Below are positions 7,599-17,075 of a stretch of DNA of 54,072 nt, one piece after another (positions within the stretch are counted from its first letter, which is position 1; each line of letters starts with the position of its first letter). Origin of the DNA: an uncultured Eubacteriales bacterium (GTDB lineage: Bacteria; Bacillota; Clostridia; Christensenellales; Aristaeellaceae). The stretch is from assembly GCA_902789365.1 (NCBI GenBank), contig CADANQ010000007.1, forward strand, positions 1-54,072. Direction: 5' to 3'. The notes under the pieces were generated by a model. It was not told the origin of the DNA, searched no databases, and saw nothing but the letters and a program-made list of their open reading frames with translations. Both the position numbers and the translations under genes were made by a program.

Positions 7599-9266
7599 AT
7601 GAACGAACCCCGCGCCTGGTGGAAAGAAGCTGTCGTCTACCAGATCTATCCCCGGAGCTTTGCGGATTCCGACGGCGACGGCATCGGCGACCTGAACGGC
7701 ATCACCGCGCATCTTGATTACCTGCGCGAACTTGGGGTCGACGTCATCTGGGTCAGCCCCTTCTATAAATCGCCGAACGACGACAACGGCTATGACATCT
7801 CCGACTACCGGGCCATCATGGATGAATTCGGCACGATGGAGGATTTTGACCGGATGCTCGAGGGCATCCACAAAAGAGGCATGCGCCTGATAATCGACCT
7901 GGTGGTGAATCATTCCTCGGACGAGCATCCCTGGTTTGTGGAAAGCCGCAAGAGCAGGGACAATCCATACCGGGATTACTATATATGGCGCGACGGAAAA
8001 GGGGACGCCCCGCCCAACAACTGGGGCAGCTGTTTTTCCGGTTCCGCCTGGCAATATGACGAAGCCACGGGACAGTGGTACCTGCACCTGTTCAGCCGCA
8101 AACAGCCCGACCTGAACTGGGCCAATCCCAAAGTGCGGGACGCCGTCTTCGATATGATGACCTGGTGGTGCGACAAGGGCATCGACGGGTTCCGCATGGA
8201 CGTCATCGGCATGATCGGCAAGGAAAACTTTGACGACGGCGCGGTCGCGCCGGGCGCGCTCTACGGCAGCTTTGAAAAATCCTGCCAGCATACGGCGACC
8301 ACGCACCGTTATCTGCGCATGATGCGCGAGCGGGTGCTGGATCACTACGATCTTTTGACCGTGGGCGAGGCCGGCGGCACGGTGGAGCAGGCCATCGAGT
8401 ATGCCGGACTGGACGGCAGCGAACTGAACATGATCTTCTCCTTCGAACACAACGACGGTTTGAACGACGGCACAGAACTGGGCAAATGGAGCGACCACGG
8501 CGCGCCTCTTAAGGAATTCCGCGAGATCATGAACCGCTGGCAGCTCGGTCTGATCGGCAAGGCCTGGAACACGGTGTACCTCAGCAATCACGACCAGCCC
8601 CGGCAGGTCAGCCGATACGGCAACGACAGCCCGCTGTTCCGCGTACGCAGCGCAAAAATGCTTGCGACGCTGATCCACATGATGCACGGCACGCCGTATA
8701 TCTACAACGGCGAGGAGCTGGGCATGACAAACATCTGCTTCACCCGCCTGGAGGACTACCGCGACGTGGAAGTCTTCAACGCATGGAAGCAGTGGGTGGA
8801 ATCCGGCCGCGTGCATCCGGAGGACATGATGCGCTGGTTTGCCCGCATTTCCCGCGACAACGCCCGCACGCCCATGCAATGGAATTCCGGCCCCAACGCC
8901 GGCTTTACCACGGGAACGCCCTGGATCAAAGTGAACGGCAATTATCCCGACGTCAACGCGGCCGACGAAATGAAGGACCCGGACAGCGTGTTCAACTATT
9001 ACAAAAAGCTGATCGCGCTGCGCCGTGAGCACCTCATCATCGTCTACGGCAGCTATATCCCCATGCTGAACGACGACGCGAACGTCTACGCCTACCGCAG
9101 GGAACTGGACGGCGAAACGCTGACCGTGTGCTGCAACTGGACGGACCGCACCGTACCCTGCTCGCTGATCGACGAAGCCGGCGGCGAGGAGCTGATCTCA
9201 AACTACAGGTTCCACAAGCCCGGCCTCCTGCAGCCCTACGAGGCGCGGGCCGTACTGAAAAAATAA
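7599..9266 (+). CDS. oligo-1,6-glucosidase / alpha-glucosidase (GH13_31-like)
   Basis: 555 aa from the ATG at 7599, which gives the family-typical start MNEPRAWWKEAVVYQIYPRS; a GTG four codons earlier is possible but too close to its SD. Nucleophile Asp201 in GFRMDVI, acid/base Glu257 in VGEAGG, Asp332 in LSNHDQPR, and the QPDLN block (169-173). Val immediately after the nucleophile is the residue linked to alpha-1,6 (isomaltose) preference in this subfamily, where Thr favours alpha-1,4; this is inference from family knowledge. Cytoplasmic; it would degrade imported isomalto- or maltooligosaccharides to glucose, consistent with the glucan genes to the left. Confidence 0.92.
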   Translation: MNEPRAWWKEAVVYQIYPRSFADSDGDGIGDLNGITAHLDYLRELGVDVIWVSPFYKSPNDDNGYDISDYRAIMDEFGTMEDFDRMLEGIHKRGMRLIIDLVVNHSSDEHPWFVESRKSRDNPYRDYYIWRDGKGDAPPNNWGSCFSGSAWQYDEATGQWYLHLFSRKQPDLNWANPKVRDAVFDMMTWWCDKGIDGFRMDVIGMIGKENFDDGAVAPGALYGSFEKSCQHTATTHRYLRMMRERVLDHYDLLTVGEAGGTVEQAIEYAGLDGSELNMIFSFEHNDGLNDGTELGKWSDHGAPLKEFREIMNRWQLGLIGKAWNTVYLSNHDQPRQVSRYGNDSPLFRVRSAKMLATLIHMMHGTPYIYNGEELGMTNICFTRLEDYRDVEVFNAWKQWVESGRVHPEDMMRWFARISRDNARTPMQWNSGPNAGFTTGTPWIKVNGNYPDVNAADEMKDPDSVFNYYKKLIALRREHLIIVYGSYIPMLNDDANVYAYRRELDGETLTVCCNWTDRTVPCSLIDEAGGEELISNYRFHKPGLLQPYEARAVLKK

Positions 9267-9278
9267 CGAAGAATCCAT

Positions 9279-9322
9279 GAAAAACGGTGTTCCGCGGCAC
9301 ACGCGCGGAACACCGTATTTTT
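9279..9322. terminator. bidirectional terminator between convergent genes
   Basis: 13-bp perfect stem ACGGTGTTCCGCG / CGCGGAACACCGT (9284-9316), flanked by A4 on the left and T5 on the right, so it can stop transcription from both sides. Confidence 0.9.
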
Positions 9323-9331
9323 CGCACCGGG

Positions 9332-9664
9332 TCATCCGGATACGGATTTATAGATAATCCCGCTGATGATCCAGCCCAGATACCCAAAGTACAGGCTGAC
9401 CCGGGTCAGGGCGAAAATGACGGAATAGAACGCAAACCCCCCGAGAACCAGGCCGAAGACCTCCATGCCCCCTCCCCTGCCGTCATTCTCCAGACGTTTT
9501 GCTTTGGCTATCGGGGGCAGGATAAGCGAAACGATGCTCATCACCACCCAGATGGGAATGGCGGCTTTAAATGAAAACGCCAGGGCATATAATCCCACCG
9601 CAGCCATCCCCGCAAACATGGATATTACTGAAAGGGGCATGATTTTCTTTTTTTGCGATTCCAT
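9332..9664 (-). CDS. small membrane protein, 110 aa
   Basis: A basic N-terminus (MESQKKK) is followed by about four hydrophobic segments (roughly 9-30, 33-53, 66-88 and 90-108) with a charged loop AKAKRLENDGRGGG between the second and third. No family is recognised beyond a generic small integral membrane protein. It converges with the oligo-1,6-glucosidase at a shared terminator. Confidence 0.7.
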   Translation of the reverse strand: MESQKKKIMPLSVISMFAGMAAVGLYALAFSFKAAIPIWVVMSIVSLILPPIAKAKRLENDGRGGGMEVFGLVLGGFAFYSVIFALTRVSLYFGYLGWIISGIIYKSVSG

Positions 9665-9840
9665 ATTTCTGACCTCCCCGTGGTGATTGCGCGGTTTTCT
9701 CCCACGGCACGATCATACTATAATCCGGACGGGAAATGGTCGTTTGCGGCGCGACATTCGAAAAAAATTATCCCCCACTGTACAGACCGACCGGCCGGAT
9801 CATTCGCGGTCCGGCTGGTCATGTCATGTTCTGCGTCCGT

Positions 9841-10416
9841 TCATTCCGCCAGGCGGAGCCAGCGGTCATAATGCGGGCCGTCGGAGTATTTGATCTGCGT
9901 GACCATGGATTCGGCATCGCAGCATATTACATAATACGGGAGAAGCCATGTCACATTCCCCTCGTTCTCTTCCATGCGGATATAGCCCCTGCTGATCATA
10001 TATGTGCCGGCTTCGCCGTCCACAATAATTTCTTCATCCCCGTATTCGCATTCGGCCGCACGGGCCTCGGCGTCCTCCCTGTTTTCAAACTCCCCGATCA
10101 GCCTTTTGCCTCGGACAGTGATGCGGAAGGTCCCGTTTTCATAAAACTCATAGACCTTTGACATCAGCAGATAATACCCGGGCTCGGCGACAAGGCGCAT
10201 TGTATTCTCTGAATAACTGTTCACTCTTGTGCCGTAGCCTTTTACGTCGTCCTCCATTTCCCATGCGCCGATGACCATCGCGGCGATCTCCTCGTCGGTC
10301 AGCTGCATCCGGACCGGCTCCGCGGTGGGGCCCGGCGCGGCGTCTTCAGACAGCGCGCAGACGGCGGACGCCGCCGAAAGGATCATGGCCAACAGAATCG
10401 CAAGCGCTCTTTTCAC
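9841..10416 (-). CDS. secreted hypothetical protein, 191 aa
   Basis: Start chosen at GTG (10414-10416) because AGGAGG lies 8 bases upstream; the open frame extends 14 codons further without an RBS. The N-terminus VKRALAILLAMILSAASAVC is a signal peptide. The mature part (QLTDEEIAAMVIGAWEMEDD..., later GYYLLMSKVYEFYENGTFRI) resembles the short lipocalin-like proteins that clostridia secrete, but no family is certain. Confidence 0.7.
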   Translation of the reverse strand: MKRALAILLAMILSAASAVCALSEDAAPGPTAEPVRMQLTDEEIAAMVIGAWEMEDDVKGYGTRVNSYSENTMRLVAEPGYYLLMSKVYEFYENGTFRITVRGKRLIGEFENREDAEARAAECEYGDEEIIVDGEAGTYMISRGYIRMEENEGNVTWLLPYYVICCDAESMVTQIKYSDGPHYDRWLRLAE

Positions 10417-10619
10417 GGTATTTTCCTCCTTCTTCCCCGGGTTTCTTCCCGGATTCATTTTGTCATCATCATTCCCGATAAAAACAAGCCATAAAACGGC
10501 CCGCCTGAAAAGGTTTTTCCTGCCTTCGCCGGCGCTCTGACATCACAAGAGTCGCCATTCCTCAAACTCGACTCTCTTATTTGGAAAAGTCGTTCGGATC
10601 AATAAGCATTGCCGACAGA

Positions 10620-11366
10620 TTATCCGGCTGCCTCGATAGCCTCGAAGGCTTCGCGGTAGAGCTCGCTTCCCGGATCGATATCGACAAACAGTTCCGCTTC
10701 GTATCCGGGATTCCCGGAATCCGGATCATCCTCTTTCCAGGAAATCAGAATCAGGCGGTCTCCGTCCCTGAGGATACTCATCAGCATCCAGCGCTGCAGC
10801 TCCGGCAGTTCGTGATACGCAAAAAAGATTACCGCACTGCTCAAATTGTCCGAATCGAATGCGATCCCGGTTTCTTCCACCGGCACTCCGGCCCTTCCGA
10901 TGTTTTCCCTCAGCTCCGCCAGTTCCTTAAGGGACGCGTCGGAAAGCGGGAATACCTGATCGCCGGCAACAAGCACAAAGTCTCCCGCGTCGGGTTCGGT
11001 GTCGGGATCAGGCAGTGTGAAACCCGAACGAAGGAACACGCCTGTAAAACGGTTCGGTGACACGGACCAGATCAGCCGCTCCTCCGGGTCTTTCGTGTAT
11101 ACTTTTACTTCCTTTGCCATTCCCTTCACTCTGCCGATAACTGCGGCATCCTCTTCGGAAATGCGGTAAGGGCCGTACAGGGCCAGGTAATCCACATTCG
11201 TGGAGCTGACGATCCCCCAGGGAAGCACCGAAAAGGTGTACCAGTGTTTTTCTCCGTTTTCCGCCTTTGCCGCGTTCCGGCCCGCTCCCGGGACAATTGG
11301 GAAGCACGCCGCAAGAACCAGACACATTATGACGCTCAGCCATTTCGTCAAACGAAAAGAACGCAT
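10620..11366 (-). CDS. putative lipoprotein, 248 aa
   Basis: Begins MRSFRLTKWLSVIMCLVLAACF, a signal peptide ending in LAAC, which fits a lipobox with lipidated Cys about residue 21. The remainder is acidic with no recognised domain (KVYTKDPEERLIWSV; DGDRLILISWKEDDPD). AAAGGAGG precedes the ATG and a promoter lies at 11430-11457. The 10417-10619 gap downstream contains only a weak hairpin (AGAGTCG/CGACTCT, 10548-10575). Confidence 0.7.
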   Translation of the reverse strand: MRSFRLTKWLSVIMCLVLAACFPIVPGAGRNAAKAENGEKHWYTFSVLPWGIVSSTNVDYLALYGPYRISEEDAAVIGRVKGMAKEVKVYTKDPEERLIWSVSPNRFTGVFLRSGFTLPDPDTEPDAGDFVLVAGDQVFPLSDASLKELAELRENIGRAGVPVEETGIAFDSDNLSSAVIFFAYHELPELQRWMLMSILRDGDRLILISWKEDDPDSGNPGYEAELFVDIDPGSELYREAFEAIEAAG

Positions 11367-11429
11367 TTTTATGTCCTCCTTTATCCGATATTTTTCCGCA
11401 TCCCGAAACCCGGGCTCACAGATAATATA

Positions 11430-11457
11430 ATTATATCAGAATCTAAAAAACGGGCAA
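11430..11457 (-). promoter_or_regulatory. promoter of the putative lipoprotein gene
   Basis: Minus strand: TTGCCC (11452-11457), 16-bp spacer, TATAAT (11430-11435), flanked by an AT-rich palindromic stretch around the -10. Confidence 0.65.
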
Positions 11458-11462
11458 CCCCC

Positions 11463-13436
11463 TTATTCCGTGCAATCCCTGACCGGGTCTTTTTCCCCCG
11501 TTCTGATGATCTTCATTTCATACGGAGCCAGAATGATCCGCCGCCCGGTTATGACGCACGATGTTTCCCGTGAGGACAGATTGAATACAAAACAAAACTT
11601 TTTTCCGTTCCCGGACCGCACGGTGACCTCCACGCCAGGGGGAAGCCCGGGGATATAAGCCGCTCCGGCCTCTTTGACGGCCTCCGTAACCACCCTGTCA
11701 TACAGGGCCTGCTCCCCCACGGTGCCGATGTAATAAACCGTTCCCTTTCCGTAGCGGAACCGGGTGACGGCCGCCTTTCCGCGGAAATACTCCCCGTCGT
11801 ATACCGCCACGGTCTCCGCTCCCTCGGTCTCAAGAATATCGCACCATTGTTCTCCTGAAAGGACCGCGCCGTCCGAAAACCTGACGCCTACCCGGTCCCG
11901 GCCGATGGGACAATATTCCGAAACATATGTCCCCGCCAAGTCCCGGTAAATCCCCGGCAGAGGCTCCATGACCGCGTTGTTGTGGATATCCTTCACGCCG
12001 CTGCGGACGGTCAGGATCACGGTGCCGCCGTCCCGGGCAAAGGAATGCAGCTTTTCAGCCGCTTCCCTGTCGGCGACATACATCTCCGGCGCGCACACAA
12101 GACGGTATCCCGACAAATCCTCCCCGGCGCTTATGACATCCACATTCATCCCAAGCCCCGTCAGGGCCCTGTGCAGCCTTCGGGGCTGTTCCAGATAGCT
12201 GTATCCCTCGGTCTGCGGCTGAATCTTAAAGGCGTACTCGCTGTCAAAAGAAAGCAGGATCGCCGCTTCCGACAGGATTTCGGTCCTTACCGCCTCCCCC
12301 AGGGTTTTTGCCGTTTCACACAGGTCCGCAAATTCGAAAAACCTGCGGCCGGGCACGTTGCTGTGATCGATCAGCCCGTGCCAGTGCATCTCGGCCCCGA
12401 TATTGGCCGTGCGCCATCGAAAATGCAGCACCGTATCCGCGCCGTGGGCAAATGCCTGCAGGGAATAGCCTTTGATCAGGCCCGGCTCCGGCATCCTGCC
12501 CATGGGCGCCCAGCAGCCCAGGCCGCCGCTGAGCTGCTCCATCACCCAGAAGGGCCGCCGCTTCACTCCCCGCATCATATCCAGGCAGAACGCGTGGGAA
12601 ACGCGGGCCGCGTCCTCCTCCGGCGGACGGGCGGAGGGGTAATTGTCATAGGAAATGAAATCCAGATCCCTGAATTCCCTGTAAAAATCAGGCATGTGCT
12701 CCGAAAACCATACGTTGGTGGTCACCGGAACCCCGGGGCAGCGCTCCCGGATGATGTCCGCTTGCCACCTGACGAAATCGATCACGCTGTCGGAGGCGAA
12801 GCGGCTGTGGTCCAGCATATAAGCCGGGTTCAGCCAGGCGGAGGGATAATGCCCGAAGGGCAGGCGGACCTGTTCCCACGAGGAATACTCGCCGCTCCAC
12901 ACCACGTTCCCATAAGCCCGGTTGACCGCCCCCAGGGAGCCGTACCTTTTTTTGACCCATTCGCGGAACTTTTCTGCGCAGTGATCGCAGAAGCAGAAAT
13001 ACGCCTCCGGCTCGTTATCGATCTGCCACGCGGCAACGGCCGGATTGCCTGCGTAATGAGCCGTCATTTCTTCGATTATGCGCCTGCAATACCGGCGGGT
13101 CGCCGGATGGTTGACGCAGCGGTGGCCCCGGATGCCGGTTCTTGTCCGCCGGCCGTCCTGTTCCGTCATCACGGCATCCGGGTATTTTTCGTAAAACCAC
13201 AGGGGCGGGCAGGAGGTCGGCGTACAGAGAACCACGCCGATGTCCCGGTCCGCAAACAGGCCGACGGCTTCGTCCAGCCAGCTGAAATCGAATTCTCCCT
13301 CCCGGGGCTCCAGGCGGCACCAGGCAAATTCCGCCATCCGGACCAGACGGACGCCGGTTTTTTTCATCAGGTCTGCGTCCCGGACCCAAAGGTCCCTGTC
13401 CCATTGCTCGGGATAATAATCCACGCCGATCCTCAT
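11463..13436 (-). CDS. GH42 beta-galactosidase
   Basis: 657 aa from the ATG at 13436 (GGAGG upstream; gives MRIGVDYYPEQW, the usual GH42 start). Acid/base Glu142 in WQIDNEPE, nucleophile Glu300 in FWVMEQLSGG, and the Cys cluster CFCDHC (148-153) that binds Zn in many GH42 enzymes. TIM barrel, trimerisation (flavodoxin-like) domain near 395-590 and a small C-terminal beta domain are all present. No signal peptide, so it would act on imported galactosides such as galactooligosaccharides or arabinogalactan fragments. Confidence 0.93.
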   Translation of the reverse strand: MRIGVDYYPEQWDRDLWVRDADLMKKTGVRLVRMAEFAWCRLEPREGEFDFSWLDEAVGLFADRDIGVVLCTPTSCPPLWFYEKYPDAVMTEQDGRRTRTGIRGHRCVNHPATRRYCRRIIEEMTAHYAGNPAVAAWQIDNEPEAYFCFCDHCAEKFREWVKKRYGSLGAVNRAYGNVVWSGEYSSWEQVRLPFGHYPSAWLNPAYMLDHSRFASDSVIDFVRWQADIIRERCPGVPVTTNVWFSEHMPDFYREFRDLDFISYDNYPSARPPEEDAARVSHAFCLDMMRGVKRRPFWVMEQLSGGLGCWAPMGRMPEPGLIKGYSLQAFAHGADTVLHFRWRTANIGAEMHWHGLIDHSNVPGRRFFEFADLCETAKTLGEAVRTEILSEAAILLSFDSEYAFKIQPQTEGYSYLEQPRRLHRALTGLGMNVDVISAGEDLSGYRLVCAPEMYVADREAAEKLHSFARDGGTVILTVRSGVKDIHNNAVMEPLPGIYRDLAGTYVSEYCPIGRDRVGVRFSDGAVLSGEQWCDILETEGAETVAVYDGEYFRGKAAVTRFRYGKGTVYYIGTVGEQALYDRVVTEAVKEAGAAYIPGLPPGVEVTVRSGNGKKFCFVFNLSSRETSCVITGRRIILAPYEMKIIRTGEKDPVRDCTE

Positions 13437-13480
13437 ATCGTTTTTCCTCCGAAAAGACCCAAAGGTCGGGGCTGCGCAAA

Positions 13481-14383
13481 TCACCGCTCAATGAAATTCA
13501 GATGAGCGTATTTTGCGATATGGACGTTCAGCAATTCGTCATACCCTTCGTTCCGCTCATAATGGGTATATCCGATCTGCCACAGGCCGAAGGCCGCAAA
13601 ATTGCCGATGATCTCCAGGGCGATCATTTCGTCGCTGAACATGGAGGTCTGCCGGATGACGCCGATCACAAAGACACTGACGGAAACCAGGAGCATGACG
13701 CGGTTGTAGCGATTTTCAAGCTGCTTGACGACCCTGTCCTCCGCCGCCTCAAAATGCATCCGGAGTACTTCCCGCATCATATCCTGCATGTTGTCGGTCA
13801 CATGGCACGCGCACAGCAGATTGATTTCCAGCGGCGTGGGGACCTTCATGGCGGAAACATAGCGGCTGATCGTTCCGGCGTATTCACGACTGATAGCCAT
13901 CTTCGGTCCGAGCTGAATGGGATCGAAAAAAACCTCCGCTTCCACCAGGCGCAAATCCAGCACGGACGGGGGATTCCGGCGGACATTGTTCCAGCGTTTC
14001 AGGTCCCGGTTCGTTTGGGACAGCGTATAAGTCAGAAGGATCATCATCAGCATCGTAATGTCGAATATGCCGTTTGTCCTTCGTCCCAGCGTACCCGTCA
14101 TGCTGAGGATATCCACGGCCATCTCCGCAGCGCATAAAAACACGAGGAACAGGACGCCGAAGGTGTATCTCTTTGTCCTGTAGATGATGAGCGCTGCGCC
14201 GCCCGCAGCTGCGCCGATCAGGTTTTTTGCCCAGACGCCCCAGGGCCGCGGGATCAGAGCGGCATAGGATGACCCCGTAGCGATCAGGATCCGCCGGATC
14301 ACCAGTTCAAAAACCAGGTCGGCCGCGGAAACGCAGATCATCCAGATGCCGATCCTTCTCAGATTCCGGTAATACAGGCTCAT
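13481..14383 (-). CDS. membrane protein of unknown function, 300 aa
   Basis: Residues 1-120 hold about four hydrophobic helices; a soluble, helical middle (about 125-225) follows, with a further two hydrophobic segments near 230-285 (VMLLVSVSVFVIGVI and LEIIGNFAAFGLWQIGY). The start overlaps the preceding GNAT gene by the ATGA tetranucleotide, so the two are translationally coupled. It reads into the GH42 gene 44 bp away. No family recognised. Confidence 0.7.
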   Translation of the reverse strand: MSLYYRNLRRIGIWMICVSAADLVFELVIRRILIATGSSYAALIPRPWGVWAKNLIGAAAGGAALIIYRTKRYTFGVLFLVFLCAAEMAVDILSMTGTLGRRTNGIFDITMLMMILLTYTLSQTNRDLKRWNNVRRNPPSVLDLRLVEAEVFFDPIQLGPKMAISREYAGTISRYVSAMKVPTPLEINLLCACHVTDNMQDMMREVLRMHFEAAEDRVVKQLENRYNRVMLLVSVSVFVIGVIRQTSMFSDEMIALEIIGNFAAFGLWQIGYTHYERNEGYDELLNVHIAKYAHLNFIER

Positions 14384-14895
14384 TTTTCTCTCCTGTCCGG
14401 GCGCGGATCGCCGCTTATTTCATAATAAATTACGTCCCTGTCCATGCCGAGGTAGGAAATCTCCTTTTCGGCGAACCTGCTGAAGCGCATCCCGCATTTT
14501 TCCATCACCCGCCTGGACGCCTCGTTGCCCGTAAAGAACGATGCGCGGACCGTACGAAACCCTTTTTCGCGGAACAGGTATTCCAGAAAACGCCCAACCG
14601 CTTCCGTCCCGTACCCCCGGCCCCAATACGCCGATCCCAGGCCGTAGCCGATCTCGCAGGAGGCGCCTTCCGCGTCGAAATACAGGATAATGCCGATCAG
14701 CCTTCCCGTTTCTTTCAGACGGACGGCAAACAGGTCCTCCCTGCCGGGGTATTTGGAAAAATCAAATTCATCCATCGTTTCCGCGTAGCGGCAGATGAAG
14801 GTTTCAAGGACTTTTCTGTCATGGGATATGCATTTAAAGTAATCCTCTTTATCCGAAACGCGTATCCTGTCGATTATGAGTCTTTCCGTTTCCAT
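14380..14895 (-). CDS. GNAT family N-acetyltransferase (RimJ/RimL-like)
   Basis: 171 aa. Acetyl-CoA-binding motif A is YWGRGYGTEAVGRFL; the ending VRASFFTGNEASRRVMEKCG is typical of the RimJ/RimL branch that acetylates N-termini or small amines. The substrate cannot be read. It overlaps the membrane-protein gene downstream by 4 bp, forming a two-gene unit. Confidence 0.88.
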   Translation of the reverse strand: METERLIIDRIRVSDKEDYFKCISHDRKVLETFICRYAETMDEFDFSKYPGREDLFAVRLKETGRLIGIILYFDAEGASCEIGYGLGSAYWGRGYGTEAVGRFLEYLFREKGFRTVRASFFTGNEASRRVMEKCGMRFSRFAEKEISYLGMDRDVIYYEISGDPRPDRREK

Positions 14896-15004
14896 TTTCC
14901 CTCCGCCGGGCCGTTATTCCCGTTTTAATACCCTTTTCTGCCGGCGATTCCCGTGTTCCCCGTCTGATCCGGCAGGAACCGGACGAAGCGCCTTTTATTG
15001 TCTC

Positions 15005-16102
15005 TCACTTGATTTTTGTCGGTATCCCCGTCTCCGCAAGAGCGCGGTAGACCACGCTGGCCATATCGCTGTACGCAAGATCACCCGGCACACGCTTAAG
15101 CGCGCGGATCATTTCTTCCCGTCCGGGCAGCAGTCCCGCGTCATAGAACGCGCCCCAGTCCCGGTTCCCGGGCAATTCACGAATGCGCCGGGCAGCCGCA
15201 GGTATGTCAAGGGTCCGCATATTCCCGAGGCATTCCGTTTCCGCGCCGGTATTCCCGTAGAACAGATTCCCGTCCGGGTGGACCGTCAGGTACATTTCAT
15301 CCTGGGGCTGCAGGAACAGTTCCGCGATGTCCGGTCCCCCTTCAAGGCGCTTAATCAGCATTCCGGGTGTAAAGACGCCTTCGGGCGGTTTTTCATTCCT
15401 CTGCCCCCGCAGCGCAAAATGGGTACGCAGCCCGTGCAGTGCTTCCAGCGTGCCTCGGAAAGGCTCGAAATCCATCATATTCTTATGGGGTGTAAAATTG
15501 GGGACGGCAATATAAATCCAATCGGGCCGGAGCCTTTCCAGCAGCGCGTCGATTTCGTCCGCGTCCTCCCTGAAAAAACGGTTGAACATCAGGGACACGC
15601 CGATCTCCGCCCCGCAGGCCCGCATATATTCCGCCGCTTCCGACGCTGTCCGCCGGGCGCCCTCCCGCCGGACGATCATGTCATGGTGCGCGACATTCCC
15701 GTGAACAGTGATACCGAAGTCCCTGAATCCCCGGTCCAGATACGCCCGCATCACTTTTTCCCGGTCCTTCCGCGCCATCAGCGCAATGCCGGCGGTCATT
15801 CCGTGGTGAAAGTACCTGATGTGCTCCGCCGCGGCGGCGGCGTGGATGATGACGCCGATGTCCGGATGGTTCATCGGTTCGTTGTCCAGGGTGAATTCGG
15901 CTTCATACGGCAAAAGCTCCGCCAGAGCGTCCAGCTTTTCCAGGGCGTCAAGAAAATCCGCCAGCGGCATCATGCCCCCCGGCCCGCCGTTGACATAGCA
16001 GTGCCTGCAGCGGGTATTGCACCCGGCGACGATCAGATCAAAATTGCAGGTCTTAACAGCGCTTTCCGGGATGTCATTGCTCCTTTTTTCATCGCGCGTC
16101 AT
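15005..16102 (-). CDS. radical SAM protein
   Basis: 365 aa from the ATG at 16102, which has an AGGGGGGG ribosome-site-like run 8 bases upstream; an ATG 16 codons earlier has a weaker site. The Fe-S motif CNTRCRHCYV matches CX3CX2C. The order is CX3CX2C, EAEFTLDNEPMNHPD, FGITVHG, MFNRFF and TVHPDGNLFYGNTG; no C-terminal SPASM Cys cluster is obvious. Neighbours give no substrate and I see no small precursor peptide next to it, so the reaction is unknown. Confidence 0.85.
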   Translation of the reverse strand: MTRDEKRSNDIPESAVKTCNFDLIVAGCNTRCRHCYVNGGPGGMMPLADFLDALEKLDALAELLPYEAEFTLDNEPMNHPDIGVIIHAAAAAEHIRYFHHGMTAGIALMARKDREKVMRAYLDRGFRDFGITVHGNVAHHDMIVRREGARRTASEAAEYMRACGAEIGVSLMFNRFFREDADEIDALLERLRPDWIYIAVPNFTPHKNMMDFEPFRGTLEALHGLRTHFALRGQRNEKPPEGVFTPGMLIKRLEGGPDIAELFLQPQDEMYLTVHPDGNLFYGNTGAETECLGNMRTLDIPAAARRIRELPGNRDWGAFYDAGLLPGREEMIRALKRVPGDLAYSDMASVVYRALAETGIPTKIK

Positions 16103-16446
16103 GTTTTTCCCCCCCTGCTGCGGAAGCGTGCTTTCATCTTCGTTGTTCATCTGCTTTTCCAGCCTTGTCTCCGTCTGTTTCCTTGTTTTGTCCTATTGCG
16201 TTCTGCATCTGTCGGCATACAGCCCGTTCGCGTTGCACCACCCGGCGGCTGTTTCCCTGTCCAAGGCCGGGTACTCGCATCCGACTCCAATAAAAACACA
16301 ACGGCCGTCGGGTGAAGACGGAAACCGCCGATTGCATGAGAAGTGAGGACCTGCTCCCGCGCGGTGATCATGGGGCGGGGGGCGTCATCCTTCAGACGCC
16401 GCGTCTCTTTCCCTCCGTCGGTCCGGGTCGTTTCCCGGTCCCGTCA
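16103..16446. other. intergenic region with no gene seen
   Basis: 344 bp between two minus-strand genes. It holds a short hairpin GGCGTC-N8-GACGCC (16381-16400) without a T-run. No convincing promoter, RNA gene or ORF was recognised. Confidence 0.5.
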
Positions 16447-17034
16447 TTAATCTTCCTCGGAAGCGTTTTCCTCGTCCGCCAGCCTGCCGTAATCGTTCCA
16501 TTCACCGAAGACACGTCCTTTTCGCGTCTCCCGGATCAGGTGATCAAGCGCCTTCCGGTAGGCCGTCTCGTCCCGCCGTTTGTAAAAAGCCGCGTTCCCG
16601 GCCCGGATCCGCCGGTAAAGCGGCGGGAATGAGCAGAAGCGGGACCAGACCCGCGCTTTTTTCAGCGCCTGAACAACATCCGGATCCATATGAAAGCTCC
16701 GCGGTCCCAGAGGGGGAAGCGCCGCCCGTCCCGCGTCCGTCATCAGGCCCAGCCGGATCAGCCGGCGCGCCCTTTCCTTGTTCAGTTCCGTCCAGGGACT
16801 GTTCTTTTTCCGGGGCGTAAAGCGCTGCATCCGCAAACCCCCGATCTCCGCATGTGTGCTGTCGATCCAGCCGAAGCACAGCGCCTCCTCCACCGCGTCC
16901 AGGTAATAAAACGTCCCGTCATTTGCGGGCCTGCCGCGCTTCACATGTACCCAGCATTCCGTTTCATCCCCATGGGATTCAAGCCATGCCCGGAACGCCG
17001 CCCGGTCCCTTATCTCCGTAAGAACGTTCTTCAT
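16447..17034 (-). CDS. YdeI/OmpD-associated family protein
   Basis: 195 aa from ATG 17034 (GAGGCGG upstream); a TTG start at 17079 would overlap the preceding stop codon and cannot be excluded. Family signatures: ECWVHVKRG, VEEALCFGWIDS, RFTPRKKNSPWTELNKERA, then the FY.R.E.A helical end. Members are often annotated as bacteriocin-protection proteins, a label resting on limited evidence. It follows the P-loop gene closely and is probably co-transcribed with it. Confidence 0.85.
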   Translation of the reverse strand: MKNVLTEIRDRAAFRAWLESHGDETECWVHVKRGRPANDGTFYYLDAVEEALCFGWIDSTHAEIGGLRMQRFTPRKKNSPWTELNKERARRLIRLGLMTDAGRAALPPLGPRSFHMDPDVVQALKKARVWSRFCSFPPLYRRIRAGNAAFYKRRDETAYRKALDHLIRETRKGRVFGEWNDYGRLADEENASEED

Positions 17035-17075
17035 TGCCGCCTCAACGATTATCAGACCCCGGTCCTCCCGGGTGT

